NCBI RefSeq assembly: GCF_000421345.1
Contig: NZ_ATWV01000008.1
Span: 1-64,000 of the forward strand
Length of the DNA stretch: 64,000 nt
From: Treponema bryantii NK4A124
GTDB taxonomy: Bacteria; Spirochaetota; Spirochaetia; Treponematales; Treponemataceae
Reading direction: 5' to 3'
The notes beneath the pieces are model-generated. The model was not told the origin of the DNA, did not search any database, and saw nothing but the letters and a program-made list of their open reading frames with translations. Both the position numbers and the translations under genes were made by a program. Shown piece after piece: positions 10,043-21,224 of the stretch (positions are counted from its first letter, which is position 1; each line of letters starts with the position of its first letter).

Positions 10043-11110
10043 CTAGCTCCTCTCCACTCCCATAAGATTCCATAAACGTTCAGAAATCTGCTGTAAAGGA
10101 AGAACCTCGCAGGAACCTCCGTTTTCATAAGCAGCTTTAGGCATTCCATAAATTACACTTGTTGCTTCATCCTGTGTAATTGTATAGGCTCCAAGATTTT
10201 TAAGATGAAGACATTCCTTTGCTCCGTCTGCTCCCATACCTGTAAGCACAACTGCGATACAATTTTTTCCCAGAACCTTTGCAGCACTTTCAAACATTTT
10301 ATCTACTGCAGGGCGAAGGAAATTTACCGGAGCATCATGATTAAGCACCATTCTAAAACCATCATCAAGAGACAGGGCAAAAGTAAGATGTTCATCTGAC
10401 GGTGCAAAATAAACGTGACCTTCAACAGGCTTGGCATTATTGCGGGCAAGCTCTACAGGAACTTTTGATTCGCTGGCCAGCCAGTCAATAAGGTTCTTAT
10501 CAAAAAATGAATCTATATGCTGGGTAATAAAAATCGGGAGAGGAAAATTGCGGCCTATTCCCTTTAAAAATTCCAGGAGGGCGCCGGGACCGCCTGTTGA
10601 AACACCGACAAGAACTGCCTTATAGTTATGGACAGGCAGATCCTTTGGAAGAGGCTTTAAGGCTGGCGCAGAGGAAACTTCTTCGAGCCCTATATTTACC
10701 GGTAAAGACGGATGATTTTCAAATAGAACATTGCATTTCATATCTAAAATGCACTGTTCAAGCCTATGAGAATATTCCGTAATTTTTTCAGAAGAAAAAT
10801 TCATAAAATCAGGCAATTCACGGAATATTACATTTTTAGAAGACAGATGTCTTTCGTCGCCCTTCTCATGAAAAATAATTGTTGGAATCTCAGTAGTGCT
10901 GCAGTAATCAGAAAGTGTACTGATTCTGTCTGCATCAAAAAAAGTCTGAGTTGCAATTATTACATCCGGCTTTAACTTTTCTGAAGCAGGCTTTAGTTCA
11001 TTGTAAGAAATTACCTCTCCTGCCCAGTCGAGTTTTTTTGTTTTTAAAATTATTTCTTTGAGAGTAGAGCGAAAAATTGCAGAAGAATCGGCTACAAGAA
11101 TATGAATCAT
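10043..11110 (-). CDS. cheB: CheB methylesterase with a degenerate receiver
   Basis: The C-terminal methylesterase domain (about 160-350) is complete: catalytic S171 (GVSTGGP), H198 (TQHID) and D295 (GMGADGA). It removes methyl groups from, or deamidates, receptors. The N-terminal receiver (1-110) is recognisable from its start (ILVADSSAIFR) but lacks key residues: where the phosphorylated aspartate belongs the sequence reads IIATQTF, and the conserved lysine is not seen. The enzyme is therefore probably not switched on by CheA phosphorylation. Its start overlaps the CheW-like gene by 4 bases (ATGA type). Confidence 0.93.
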   Translation of the reverse strand: MIHILVADSSAIFRSTLKEIILKTKKLDWAGEVISYNELKPASEKLKPDVIIATQTFFDADRISTLSDYCSTTEIPTIIFHEKGDERHLSSKNVIFRELPDFMNFSSEKITEYSHRLEQCILDMKCNVLFENHPSLPVNIGLEEVSSAPALKPLPKDLPVHNYKAVLVGVSTGGPGALLEFLKGIGRNFPLPIFITQHIDSFFDKNLIDWLASESKVPVELARNNAKPVEGHVYFAPSDEHLTFALSLDDGFRMVLNHDAPVNFLRPAVDKMFESAAKVLGKNCIAVVLTGMGADGAKECLHLKNLGAYTITQDEATSVIYGMPKAAYENGGSCEVLPLQQISERLWNLMGVERS

Positions 11111-11538
11111 AATTCCTCCAGAAAGCAGTCATTCATATAAGAAATAGTTTGTTTTACATCCATCAGGATTCTAAGCCGGTCCTCTTTAAAGCAACAGGCA
11201 AGAAAGCCAAGTTTCTGGAACTGTTCAGAATAAAAATCAGAAAAAAGTCCGAACTCATCTAAAGAAATTGAGCACACCTTGCATTCCTGTGTAGTTACAA
11301 TTGAAATATGATTTAAGCCGTCATCTTTTAAAGCTATCATAGTTTTAATATCAGCTTCTCTTGGTATCTGTATAAACTGAGAAGCAATTTCATCAAAGTC
11401 AAAAATACCGGAATCCTGATCTCTGAGCAAAGAAAGATTCAGGTCTTTTACACCAACACTCGAAGAAACATAAGCATTTGGAATGAGAAAATCTACTTGA
11501 GAATATGAAATGCAAATAAACTTTTCAGGCTGCTGCAA
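11107..11538 (-). CDS. Divergent CheW-like coupling protein
   Basis: The product of about 143 residues has the length and strand pattern of a CheW domain (early F-I-C-I-x-Y strand, FLIPNAYV, later GFLACCF and RILMDVKQT) but little clear sequence identity, so it is called CheW-like mainly from shape and position. The start is uncertain: an ATG at 11589 would force a 65-base overlap with cheW, whereas a TTG at 11538 with GGAAAAG before it gives a 14-base overlap; the latter is chosen. It would bridge CheA and receptors, or act as a specialised second coupler. Confidence 0.6.
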   Translation of the reverse strand: MQQPEKFICISYSQVDFLIPNAYVSSSVGVKDLNLSLLRDQDSGIFDFDEIASQFIQIPREADIKTMIALKDDGLNHISIVTTQECKVCSISLDEFGLFSDFYSEQFQKLGFLACCFKEDRLRILMDVKQTISYMNDCFLEEL

Positions 11539-12016
11539 TTTCTTTTCCCACTTTTTCAATAATTGTCTGAACCTTAAGAACGAAGACACTCTGACCGTCT
11601 ACATTAAGAGTTCCTTCGTAGTAATCAGAAAGCTCTGCTTCCGAAAAGTGAATTACATCTTTTTCGGTTGCAGTAAAAAAGTCTTTTACATCTGTAATTC
11701 TAAGACATGAATGGCTTTCATCATTAAGAACGATAAATAGAAATGATTCCTGCGGTTTATTACCTTCCAGTACCGCAGAATCAATTACTACATAAGGATC
11801 ACCGTATCGGTTCAAAACGCCATTAACATAAGGTGGAACAAAAGGCAGCGGGAATACTGTTGCATCACGCAAGATTTCTTTTACCTGATCGGCAGGAATT
11901 GCAAACTGTTTTTCGCCAATGGTAAAAAGCAGCCAGGTTGATTTTTTTTCTTTAACTTTTTCTGATGTCTTTCCAGACTTTTCACTTTTAATAAGCGATA
12001 AAATTTCTTCATCCAT
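11525..12016 (-). CDS. cheW: CheW coupling protein
   Basis: This is the first gene of the chemosensory operon. The CheW domain (about residues 30-160) shows the typical order: LLFTIGEKQFAIPADQVKEI, then VPPYVNGVLNRYGDPYVVID, and a C-terminal LKVQTIIEKV. It couples receptors to CheA. The start at ATG 12016 (MDEEILSL) is chosen; upstream in-frame codons would place the start before the promoter. There is no Shine-Dalgarno sequence, and the -10 box ends 9 bases before the ATG, so translation is probably from a nearly leaderless mRNA. Confidence 0.92.
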   Translation of the reverse strand: MDEEILSLIKSEKSGKTSEKVKEKKSTWLLFTIGEKQFAIPADQVKEILRDATVFPLPFVPPYVNGVLNRYGDPYVVIDSAVLEGNKPQESFLFIVLNDESHSCLRITDVKDFFTATEKDVIHFSEAELSDYYEGTLNVDGQSVFVLKVQTIIEKVGKEIAAA

Positions 12017-12025
12017 AATGTTACT

Positions 12026-12055
12026 ATTATACAGTACAAAACAAGGTATCGGCAA
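12026..12055 (-). promoter_or_regulatory. Promoter of the chemosensory operon
   Basis: On the minus strand there is TTGCCG (12055-12050), an 18-base spacer and a perfect TATAAT (12031-12026). Transcription should start near 12019, only about 3 bases before the cheW ATG. Confidence 0.75.
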
Positions 12056-12057
12056 GA

Positions 12058-12172
12058 AAAAAAAGACCCCGAAACAAGTTCGGGGTGACGGCAAGAAAAA
12101 TATGGATTGCTTCGCTACGCTCGCAATGACGTAGCATTGTCATTGCGAGGAGCCCGACAGGGCGACGTGGCA
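12058..12172. repeat. Dispersed palindromic repeats in a convergent-free gap
   Basis: Two short repeat units lie between glgP and the cheW promoter. One pairs CCCCGAA with TTCGGGG (12065-12084); its half-sites recur near 22640, 31275, 47645, 57640 and 63100. The other contains GATTGC, GCAATGAC, GTCATTGC and GCAATC motifs (about 12110-12175), forming a long imperfect hairpin. These look like REP/ERIC-like elements; no gene is present. Confidence 0.7.
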
Positions 12173-12174
12173 AT

Positions 12175-14622
12175 CTACTTTACTTCGACCTTTTTCAAAT
12201 GCCAGATGTCACGAACGTAGTCTTCAATTGTACGGTCGCTTGAGAACTTGCCTGCGTTGGCAATGTTCTTCAATGCCATCTTAGCCCAGCCCTTCTTATC
12301 CTGATAAGCCTCTGCAATGCGCTCGCGGGCCTTGCAGTAAGAATCGAAGTCTGCCAGAACGTAGTAAACATCCGGGCGCTGACCTTCTACGCCGTAAATC
12401 AAAGAGTCGTGAAGCTCCTTGAAAAGCTGATGGGTCGGGTCATAAGTTCCGTCAACCAGCTGCTCAACAACCTTTGCAAGAGCAGGATTACGGTCCAGAT
12501 ATTCCTGTGGGTTATAAGAGTGCTCTGCTTCCATCTTCTTGATTTCTTCTGTAAGAAGACCGAATACAAAGCCATTTTCTTTTCCAGCCTCTTCAAAAAT
12601 CTCGATGTTAGCACCGTCCATTGTACCGAGGGTCAAAGCACCGTTGAGCATGAACTTCATGTTTGAAGTTCCCGAAGCTTCAAGACCTGCTGTAGAAATC
12701 TGCTCAGAAACATCAGCTGCAGGGAAGATTTTTTCTGCAACAGAAACGCGGTAGTTTTCTACGAATACAACACGAATCTTTCCGCGGACACGGCGGTCGT
12801 TGTTGATTCTCTCTGCAACAGTATTAATCAGCTTGATGATAGACTTTGCACGGCGGTAACCTGAAGCAGCCTTTGCACCAAAGATGAAAGTGCGAGCCGG
12901 TGGGTTATAACTTGGATCTTCAACCAGGCGGTTGTAAAGGTACATTACGTGGAGAATGTTCAAAAGCTGTCTCTTATACTCGTGAAGACGCTTAACCTGA
13001 ACATCGAAAATACTTTCAGGGTCAAGGAACTCATTCTGTGCGTGCTTGAGGTAGTCTGCAAGAGCTTCCTTATTTTCTTTCTTAATGCGGATAAGCTCGT
13101 CGATTGATGCTTCGTCGTCGAGGAACTTTTCCAGTCCCTTAAGCTTTGAAAGATCCTTTTCCCAGCCGTGACCAATGCGGTCTGTAATGAACTTTGAAAG
13201 CTTAGGGTTTGCGTTCAAAAGCCAGCGGCGCTGAGTAATACCGTTTGTCTTGTTGTTGAACTTCTGTGGGTAAAGAGCATACCAGTCTTTGAGCTCGGCA
13301 GTCTTCAAAAGCTCTGTGTGAAGCTCTGCAACACCGTTTACGCTGAAGCAGGCGTGAATAGCCATCCAGGCCATGTAAACCATGTTGTTATGGATGATTG
13401 CCATGTGCTCGTGCTTGTAGTAGTCGTTAGGGAATTTCTGGCGAAGCTCAATTACAAGGCGGCGGTTGATTTCTTCAACAATCTGATATACGCGTGGGAG
13501 AAGTCCCTGAAAGATTTCGATTGGCCACTTTTCGAGAGCCTCCGCAAGAATTGTGTGGTTTGTATAAGCGAATGTATGAGTTACTACATCCCATGCTTCG
13601 TCCCAGCTTACATTGTATTCATCAATCAAAATACGCATAAGCTCAGGAATTGCAACTACCGGGTGAGTATCGTTGAGCTGAATTACATGAAGGTCTGCAA
13701 ACTTAGAAAAGTCTGTTCCGTGGTCTGCAACGTAATGGCGAACCAGGTCCTGCAAAGAAGCAGAAGAGAAGAAGTACTGCTGCTTGAGGCGGAGAGCCTT
13801 TCCGCTAGGGCCGTTGTCGTTAGGATAGAGAACGCGGCTGATATTTTCTGCGCTGTTCTGACGCTCTACGGCACGGTTGTAATCCATGCTGTTGAAGAGC
13901 TGAAGGTCAAAACCATTTGGTGATGATGCCTGCCACAAGCGCAAAGTATTTACAGTCTTTGTATCAAAACCGATGATTGGCATATCGTAAGGAGTAGCGG
14001 TTACCTCTTCTGCGTTTTCAATAAAAAAGCGAGGGTTTCCTTCCGGAGTTTTCCCGTAAGCGATGTTTCCGCCAAACTTTACTGTTACGGCAAGGTCTGA
14101 ACGTTTAATTTCCCAAGGGTCGCGGTGCTGCAGCCAGTTATCAGGATATTCAACCTGATATCCGTCTTCAATACGCTGCTCGAACATACCGTATTCATAG
14201 CGGATTCCGTATCCGTGTCCAGGATAGTCGAGAGTTGCGAGAGAATCGAGGAAGCAGGCTGCAAGGCGGCCAAGACCACCGTTACCAAGACCAGCATCAG
14301 GCTCTTCATCTTCAATCATATTGAAGTCTATGTTCATTTCTTTAAGAACTTCGATTACAGATTCTTTAATTCCACAGTTGATGAGGTTATTGCTGAGGGC
14401 ACGTCCCATCAAAAATTCTGCAGAAAGATAGTAAAGCTGTTTTGTAGGCTTCTTATCATATTCGTTACGAGTTGCCATCCAGTTAGGCATGATTAACTCA
14501 AGGGCAGAAGCAGAAACCGCATCAAAAAGGTCGTGCTTGTTAGCCTGCGAAATGTCCTTTCCGTACTGACGGCGAAGTCGGGCAGAAAGATTTGCCTTAA
14601 ATTGTTCCTTATCAAATTCCAT
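12175..14622 (-). CDS. glgP: Glycogen/maltodextrin phosphorylase
   Basis: This 815-residue GT35 enzyme releases glucose 1-phosphate from alpha-1,4-glucan ends with inorganic phosphate. The family core is complete: GNGGLGRLAACFLDS near residue 110, and the PLP site with K656 in SGTSNMKFMLNG, followed by GTMDGANIEI. Length is standard. AGGT/GGAGG-like sequence precedes the ATG. It is downstream of glgX with only 18 bases between, so both form one operon: phosphorylase shortens outer chains and the debranching enzyme removes the stubs. Confidence 0.97.
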   Translation of the reverse strand: MEFDKEQFKANLSARLRRQYGKDISQANKHDLFDAVSASALELIMPNWMATRNEYDKKPTKQLYYLSAEFLMGRALSNNLINCGIKESVIEVLKEMNIDFNMIEDEEPDAGLGNGGLGRLAACFLDSLATLDYPGHGYGIRYEYGMFEQRIEDGYQVEYPDNWLQHRDPWEIKRSDLAVTVKFGGNIAYGKTPEGNPRFFIENAEEVTATPYDMPIIGFDTKTVNTLRLWQASSPNGFDLQLFNSMDYNRAVERQNSAENISRVLYPNDNGPSGKALRLKQQYFFSSASLQDLVRHYVADHGTDFSKFADLHVIQLNDTHPVVAIPELMRILIDEYNVSWDEAWDVVTHTFAYTNHTILAEALEKWPIEIFQGLLPRVYQIVEEINRRLVIELRQKFPNDYYKHEHMAIIHNNMVYMAWMAIHACFSVNGVAELHTELLKTAELKDWYALYPQKFNNKTNGITQRRWLLNANPKLSKFITDRIGHGWEKDLSKLKGLEKFLDDEASIDELIRIKKENKEALADYLKHAQNEFLDPESIFDVQVKRLHEYKRQLLNILHVMYLYNRLVEDPSYNPPARTFIFGAKAASGYRRAKSIIKLINTVAERINNDRRVRGKIRVVFVENYRVSVAEKIFPAADVSEQISTAGLEASGTSNMKFMLNGALTLGTMDGANIEIFEEAGKENGFVFGLLTEEIKKMEAEHSYNPQEYLDRNPALAKVVEQLVDGTYDPTHQLFKELHDSLIYGVEGQRPDVYYVLADFDSYCKARERIAEAYQDKKGWAKMALKNIANAGKFSSDRTIEDYVRDIWHLKKVEVK

Positions 14623-14640
14623 AAAATCAACCTCCGGAAT

Positions 14641-16776
14641 TTATTTGCTCATTAAAATCACGGTAGCCCCGGAAATCAAAACATAGCGTTTCTGTTCCCT
14701 AAGGAGCTCCTCTTTTCCTTTTTCTAATATATCATCAGGACTCTCAAAGGCCGTATCCGCAACGCGGTGCCATTTTTTGTTTCCTGCTAATGACGGTAAA
14801 GTAATTGTAAGGTCATACTGGTCCAGATTTGTTGCAACATAAAAATCGCTGTCAATTTCAAGACCGCTCAGCTTAAAGGCAAGGAAGTGATTCATCTTTG
14901 CCCAGTCCGGAACCTTAGCATTAATATCATACCACAATATCTCAGGGATTGCATTTGTCTCGTAGGTATCGCGGAAAAATTTGATTCTGCTGAAAATATT
15001 ATGAGATTTACGAAGTTCTATCAACTGCGAAGTAAAGCGGATCAAGCCTTTGTTACGCTCTGCCAGATTCCAGTTGAACCAGCTGAGAGGTGTGTCCTGG
15101 CAGTAGGCGTTGTTGTTGCCGTTTTGTGTACGGCGCATTTCATCGCCGCCCAGCAGCATTGGAACGCCCTGAGAAAGAAAAAGATAAACCAGGAAATTTT
15201 TGATTGTGCGCAGGCGGGCCTGTTCGATTTTTGGATTTGTGCACTCCCCTTCAAAGCCGTTGTTGTAGCTGTAATTGTCGTCGGAGCCGTCGCGGTTGCA
15301 CTCGCCGTTTTCCTCGTTGTGCTTGCAGTTGTAGCTGACAAGGTCGTTGAGGGTAAAGCCGTCGTGAGCCGTAATGAAGTTTATAGAAGAAAGCGGCCCT
15401 CGTCCGTCGTGGTTGTAGCAGTCTGAGCTTCCGCTTACACGGGTTGCCGCTGCCGTAGAAAGATGCTCGTCTCCACGGAGGAAGCGGCGAATGTCGTCGC
15501 GGAAGCGGCCGTTCCATTCGCTCCAGCGGTTGTTAGGGCCGCCCGGGAAGCCGCCAAGCTGATAGAGGCCGGCACAGTCCCATGGCTCTGCAATCAGTTT
15601 TGTCTTCGACAAAATCGGGTCGTCATTAATTGCGGCAGTAAGAAGAGGCATGTCGTTAGAAATCGGAGCCCCGTTCTGAGCACGTGTTAAAATAGAAGCA
15701 AGGTCAAAACGGAAGCCGTCTACATGCATTTCTAAAACCCAGTAGCGAAGACTGTCCAGAATAAAGGCAGCAGTAACAGGATTATTACAGTTCATGCTGT
15801 TTCCGCAGCCGCTGAAGTTCATATAGTAATTTTTGTCGCTGGCAGGAAGAGAGTAATAGACATCATTCTGGAGACCGCGGAACTCAAAAGTGTAACCGCG
15901 CTCGTTACCTTCTGCCGTATGGTTGTAAACGACATCAAGAATAACTTCGATGCCAGCCTTGTGTAGAGTCTTTACCATCTGCTTAAACTCGCGCACAGGG
16001 CCCCCCGGTGAGCGGTCTGCGGCATAACTTGTTTTTGGCGCAAAGAATCCGATTGTACTGTAGCCCCAGTAATTTACCAGAGTCTCTCCGGTACGCGGAT
16101 TCGTATTGGCATTTTCATTTTCATCAAATTCAAAAACCGGAAGAAGCTCTACTGCGGTAACACCGAGGTCGCGCAAATAGTCAGCCTTTTCTTCAAAGCC
16201 ACGGTAGGTACCAGCAATCTCCCGTGCCACGCCCGAAGTCTCCGAAGCAGTAAAACCCTTTACGTGAGTTTCATAAATTACAGTCTGCTCGAGCGGGCGG
16301 TTCAGTGGCTTATCGCCTTCCCAGTCAAAGCCGTCGTCATCAACAACAACGCACTTTGGAAAATCAGAAAGATCCTGAAGCTCGCCGCCCATATTGCCGT
16401 CAAAGCCCTGCTTCCACTGCTTATTGTAAGAGCGGAAAACTGAGCCCGGCGTAAAGGCCTTTGCGTAAGGGTCAAAAAGATATTTATTGGAATTAAAACG
16501 AAGTCCCTTTGGCGGAACATAAGGCCCATCCACCTTGTAAAGATAGAGAGCCCCCGCTCCAAGTCCTTCTATATATATGTGCCAGATGTCGCCGGTCCTG
16601 TTGGCATGCGGGTCAAAATCCACCTCCTTCGCCGGCTTCTGATCGTATTCACTGTCAAAAAGCACAAGGCTCACTTTGGTTGCATCGCGGCTATAAATAG
16701 AAAAATTAACACCGCCCCCAGTAAGCACCGCGCCAAAGCCCATAGGCTTTCCGTTATGAACCTTTATATCAGTCAT
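14641..16776 (-). CDS. glgX: Glycogen debranching enzyme (isoamylase/GlgX type)
   Basis: The 711-residue GH13 protein has an N-terminal CBM48-like domain (about 10-110, GVNFSIYSRDATKVSLVLFD) and a TIM barrel. Catalytic motifs are visible: VDGFRFDLAS (nucleophile Asp), KLIAEPWD (acid/base Glu) and TAHDGFTLND (transition-state Asp). It cleaves alpha-1,6 branches left by phosphorylase. The first gene of a two-gene operon with glgP. There is no Shine-Dalgarno before the ATG; a TAAAAT box ends exactly 9 bases upstream, suggesting a short-leader or leaderless message. Confidence 0.95.
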   Translation of the reverse strand: MTDIKVHNGKPMGFGAVLTGGGVNFSIYSRDATKVSLVLFDSEYDQKPAKEVDFDPHANRTGDIWHIYIEGLGAGALYLYKVDGPYVPPKGLRFNSNKYLFDPYAKAFTPGSVFRSYNKQWKQGFDGNMGGELQDLSDFPKCVVVDDDGFDWEGDKPLNRPLEQTVIYETHVKGFTASETSGVAREIAGTYRGFEEKADYLRDLGVTAVELLPVFEFDENENANTNPRTGETLVNYWGYSTIGFFAPKTSYAADRSPGGPVREFKQMVKTLHKAGIEVILDVVYNHTAEGNERGYTFEFRGLQNDVYYSLPASDKNYYMNFSGCGNSMNCNNPVTAAFILDSLRYWVLEMHVDGFRFDLASILTRAQNGAPISNDMPLLTAAINDDPILSKTKLIAEPWDCAGLYQLGGFPGGPNNRWSEWNGRFRDDIRRFLRGDEHLSTAAATRVSGSSDCYNHDGRGPLSSINFITAHDGFTLNDLVSYNCKHNEENGECNRDGSDDNYSYNNGFEGECTNPKIEQARLRTIKNFLVYLFLSQGVPMLLGGDEMRRTQNGNNNAYCQDTPLSWFNWNLAERNKGLIRFTSQLIELRKSHNIFSRIKFFRDTYETNAIPEILWYDINAKVPDWAKMNHFLAFKLSGLEIDSDFYVATNLDQYDLTITLPSLAGNKKWHRVADTAFESPDDILEKGKEELLREQKRYVLISGATVILMSK

Positions 16777-16785
16777 AGTTCTAAT

Positions 16786-16791
16786 ATTTTA
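16786..16791 (-). promoter_or_regulatory. Putative -10 box of glgX-glgP
   Basis: TAAAAT on the minus strand lies 9 bases before the glgX ATG. The -35 region is weak, so this call rests on the -10 match and on the same geometry at other genes of the window. Confidence 0.45.
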
Positions 16792-16849
16792 ACACAGGAA
16801 TAACAGAATTTCTATAAATAAATTCGCAAGATTGGAGATTTTATTCCGG

Positions 16850-16975
16850 GCCCGGCATTAAAGTCCAAGGCGCCTTCCGCAGCTCCCTTACGGTCGGCCT
16901 CCTCGCCCCCGCCGCTCCGCGGCGGTGTCTGCGGTGGCTGCCTCCGGCACTGCTCCACGCTTGGGGCGCATCACC
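16850..16975. other. GC-rich intergenic patch
   Basis: About 125 bases of strongly GC-rich sequence, rich in CCGC/GCGG, lie in an otherwise AT-rich chromosome, between the glgX promoter and the hairpin repeats. It contains a short palindrome CCGCCGCTCCGCGGCGG (about 16909-16925) and GCGCC (16870) matched by GGCGC (16966), so the whole patch may fold back on itself. No convincing reading frame is seen. Confidence 0.6.
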
Positions 16976-16990
16976 GGCTCATAAAATCAA

Positions 16991-17206
16991 AAAATACATA
17001 TTAACCACAGATTTTCCCTCAGTTAATATGTATTTTTTCCGTCGTCCACCCTCATCCTTCCGAATAAATACATATTTAAAGGCAAAAAAACACTGGTTAA
17101 TATGTAATTTTCTTGCTCGAAAAACTTTTTAAATCCTTTTCTAATCTGTTTTTCACAAAAAAATACATATTTAAATGCCAGTTTTCACTAGTTAATATGT
17201 ATTTTC
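16991..17206. repeat. Three AT-rich hairpin repeats (TACATATT/AATATGTA arms)
   Basis: Three units occur at 16991-17036, 17066-17110 and 17160-17205. Each has a left arm AAATACATATTTAAA (with small changes), a variable loop of about 15 bases, and a right arm GTTAATATGTATTTT. Left arms start 74 and 95 bases apart. The last unit lies just after the stop of the lipoprotein gene, in its 3' region. The same element forms a longer, regular array at 45941-46265. Confidence 0.85.
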
Positions 17207-17211
17207 GCTTT

Positions 17212-20157
<2,946 letters not shown>

Positions 20158-20225
20158 TCATAAAACTCCCCAGACTCTTCATTTCAACCATATTATAACA
20201 TATTATCATTTAATTAAAAACACAG

Positions 20226-20254
20226 TTGCGGGGAAAAAATTCTACTGTTATAAT
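20226..20254 (+). promoter_or_regulatory. Promoter of era
   Basis: TTGCGG (20226-20231), 17-base spacer, TATAAT (20249-20254). The -10 box ends 9 bases before the era ATG, so the message is nearly leaderless. Confidence 0.75.
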
Positions 20255-20263
20255 TATACAAAT

Positions 20264-21193
20264 ATGAGCGATGAAATTAAATCGAACGAAAACCAGCCTC
20301 TCCGCACAGCTGTTGTGGCAATCATTGGCCGCCCGTCTGCAGGTAAATCAACCTTTTTAAATACTGCCTGCCAGGAGCCGGTGAGCATTGTTTCGCCAAT
20401 TCCGCAGACAACCCGCAACGCAATTAAGGGAATTGTAAATACATCTTTTGGCCAGCTGATTTTTATTGATACCCCCGGCTATCATGATTCTGAAAAGAAA
20501 TTAAACCTTCGCCTTCGCAATGTTACAGAAAGCCAGCTGGAAGGAATTGATTGTGTTCTATATATAATCGACTCTACCCGTGCCCTTGGAGAAGAAGAGG
20601 TTCACACCGCTGCCCTGCTTAAAGACTTGCAGGCTAAAACTGTTGTTGCAATCAACAAGTGCGACCTTCCTGCCAGCAAGCCCCTCCCTATTCGCCAGTT
20701 TATAAGCGAGCAGCTGCCTCAGGTTCCTGCCAGCCGTATTCTGGAAATGTCTGCCGAAAAAGACACCGGCATCAACGAGGTTCTCAAGGCCCTTTACGAT
20801 ATTTCTCCGGAAGGAGAGCCTGTTTACGACGAAGAGCTTTACACAGATCAGGACCTCACCTTCCGCGTTTGCGAGGTAATCCGTGGAGAAGCAATCAACC
20901 GCCTGCAGGACGAAATTCCCCACGCAGTTTATGTTGAGGTTGCAGATGTTGAACACCGCAACGAGGGCAAAAAACTCTGGATTCGTGCCTTCCTCTGTGT
21001 TGAGAGGGAAAGCCAGAAGGGAATTGTAATCGGTAAGGGTGCTTCAAAAATCAAGGAAATAAGAACTGCTGCCGTGCGCAAGCTTTCTGAAATTTATATA
21101 CAGAAGATTGACCTGGACTTGCAGGTTAAAGTTGATAAGAACTGGCGTCAGAGGGATTACACTCTCAACCGCCTGATTCCTTCGCAAAAGTAA
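20264..21193 (+). CDS. era: GTPase Era
   Basis: Era is a ribosome-assembly GTPase that binds 16S rRNA of the small subunit. The 309-residue product has G1 GRPSAGKST, G3 DTPG (IFIDTPGYHD), G4 NKCD and a C-terminal KH domain (about 215-300, with GIVIGKGASKIKEI). The ATG at 20264 is chosen because it gives the usual family length and lies just after a strong promoter; the frame is open upstream to 20141, but that extension would overlap the tetranucleotide tract of the neighbouring gene. No Shine-Dalgarno is present. Confidence 0.95.
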   Translation: MSDEIKSNENQPLRTAVVAIIGRPSAGKSTFLNTACQEPVSIVSPIPQTTRNAIKGIVNTSFGQLIFIDTPGYHDSEKKLNLRLRNVTESQLEGIDCVLYIIDSTRALGEEEVHTAALLKDLQAKTVVAINKCDLPASKPLPIRQFISEQLPQVPASRILEMSAEKDTGINEVLKALYDISPEGEPVYDEELYTDQDLTFRVCEVIRGEAINRLQDEIPHAVYVEVADVEHRNEGKKLWIRAFLCVERESQKGIVIGKGASKIKEIRTAAVRKLSEIYIQKIDLDLQVKVDKNWRQRDYTLNRLIPSQK

Positions 21194-21224
21194 CGAAAGA
21201 GAGGAGCTTTATAGATAATTTAAT

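Noticed and set aside
15042-15517. Low-complexity open frames opposite glgX
   Set aside because: These frames are produced by codon bias of glgX on the other strand; they have no ribosome site and unnatural composition.
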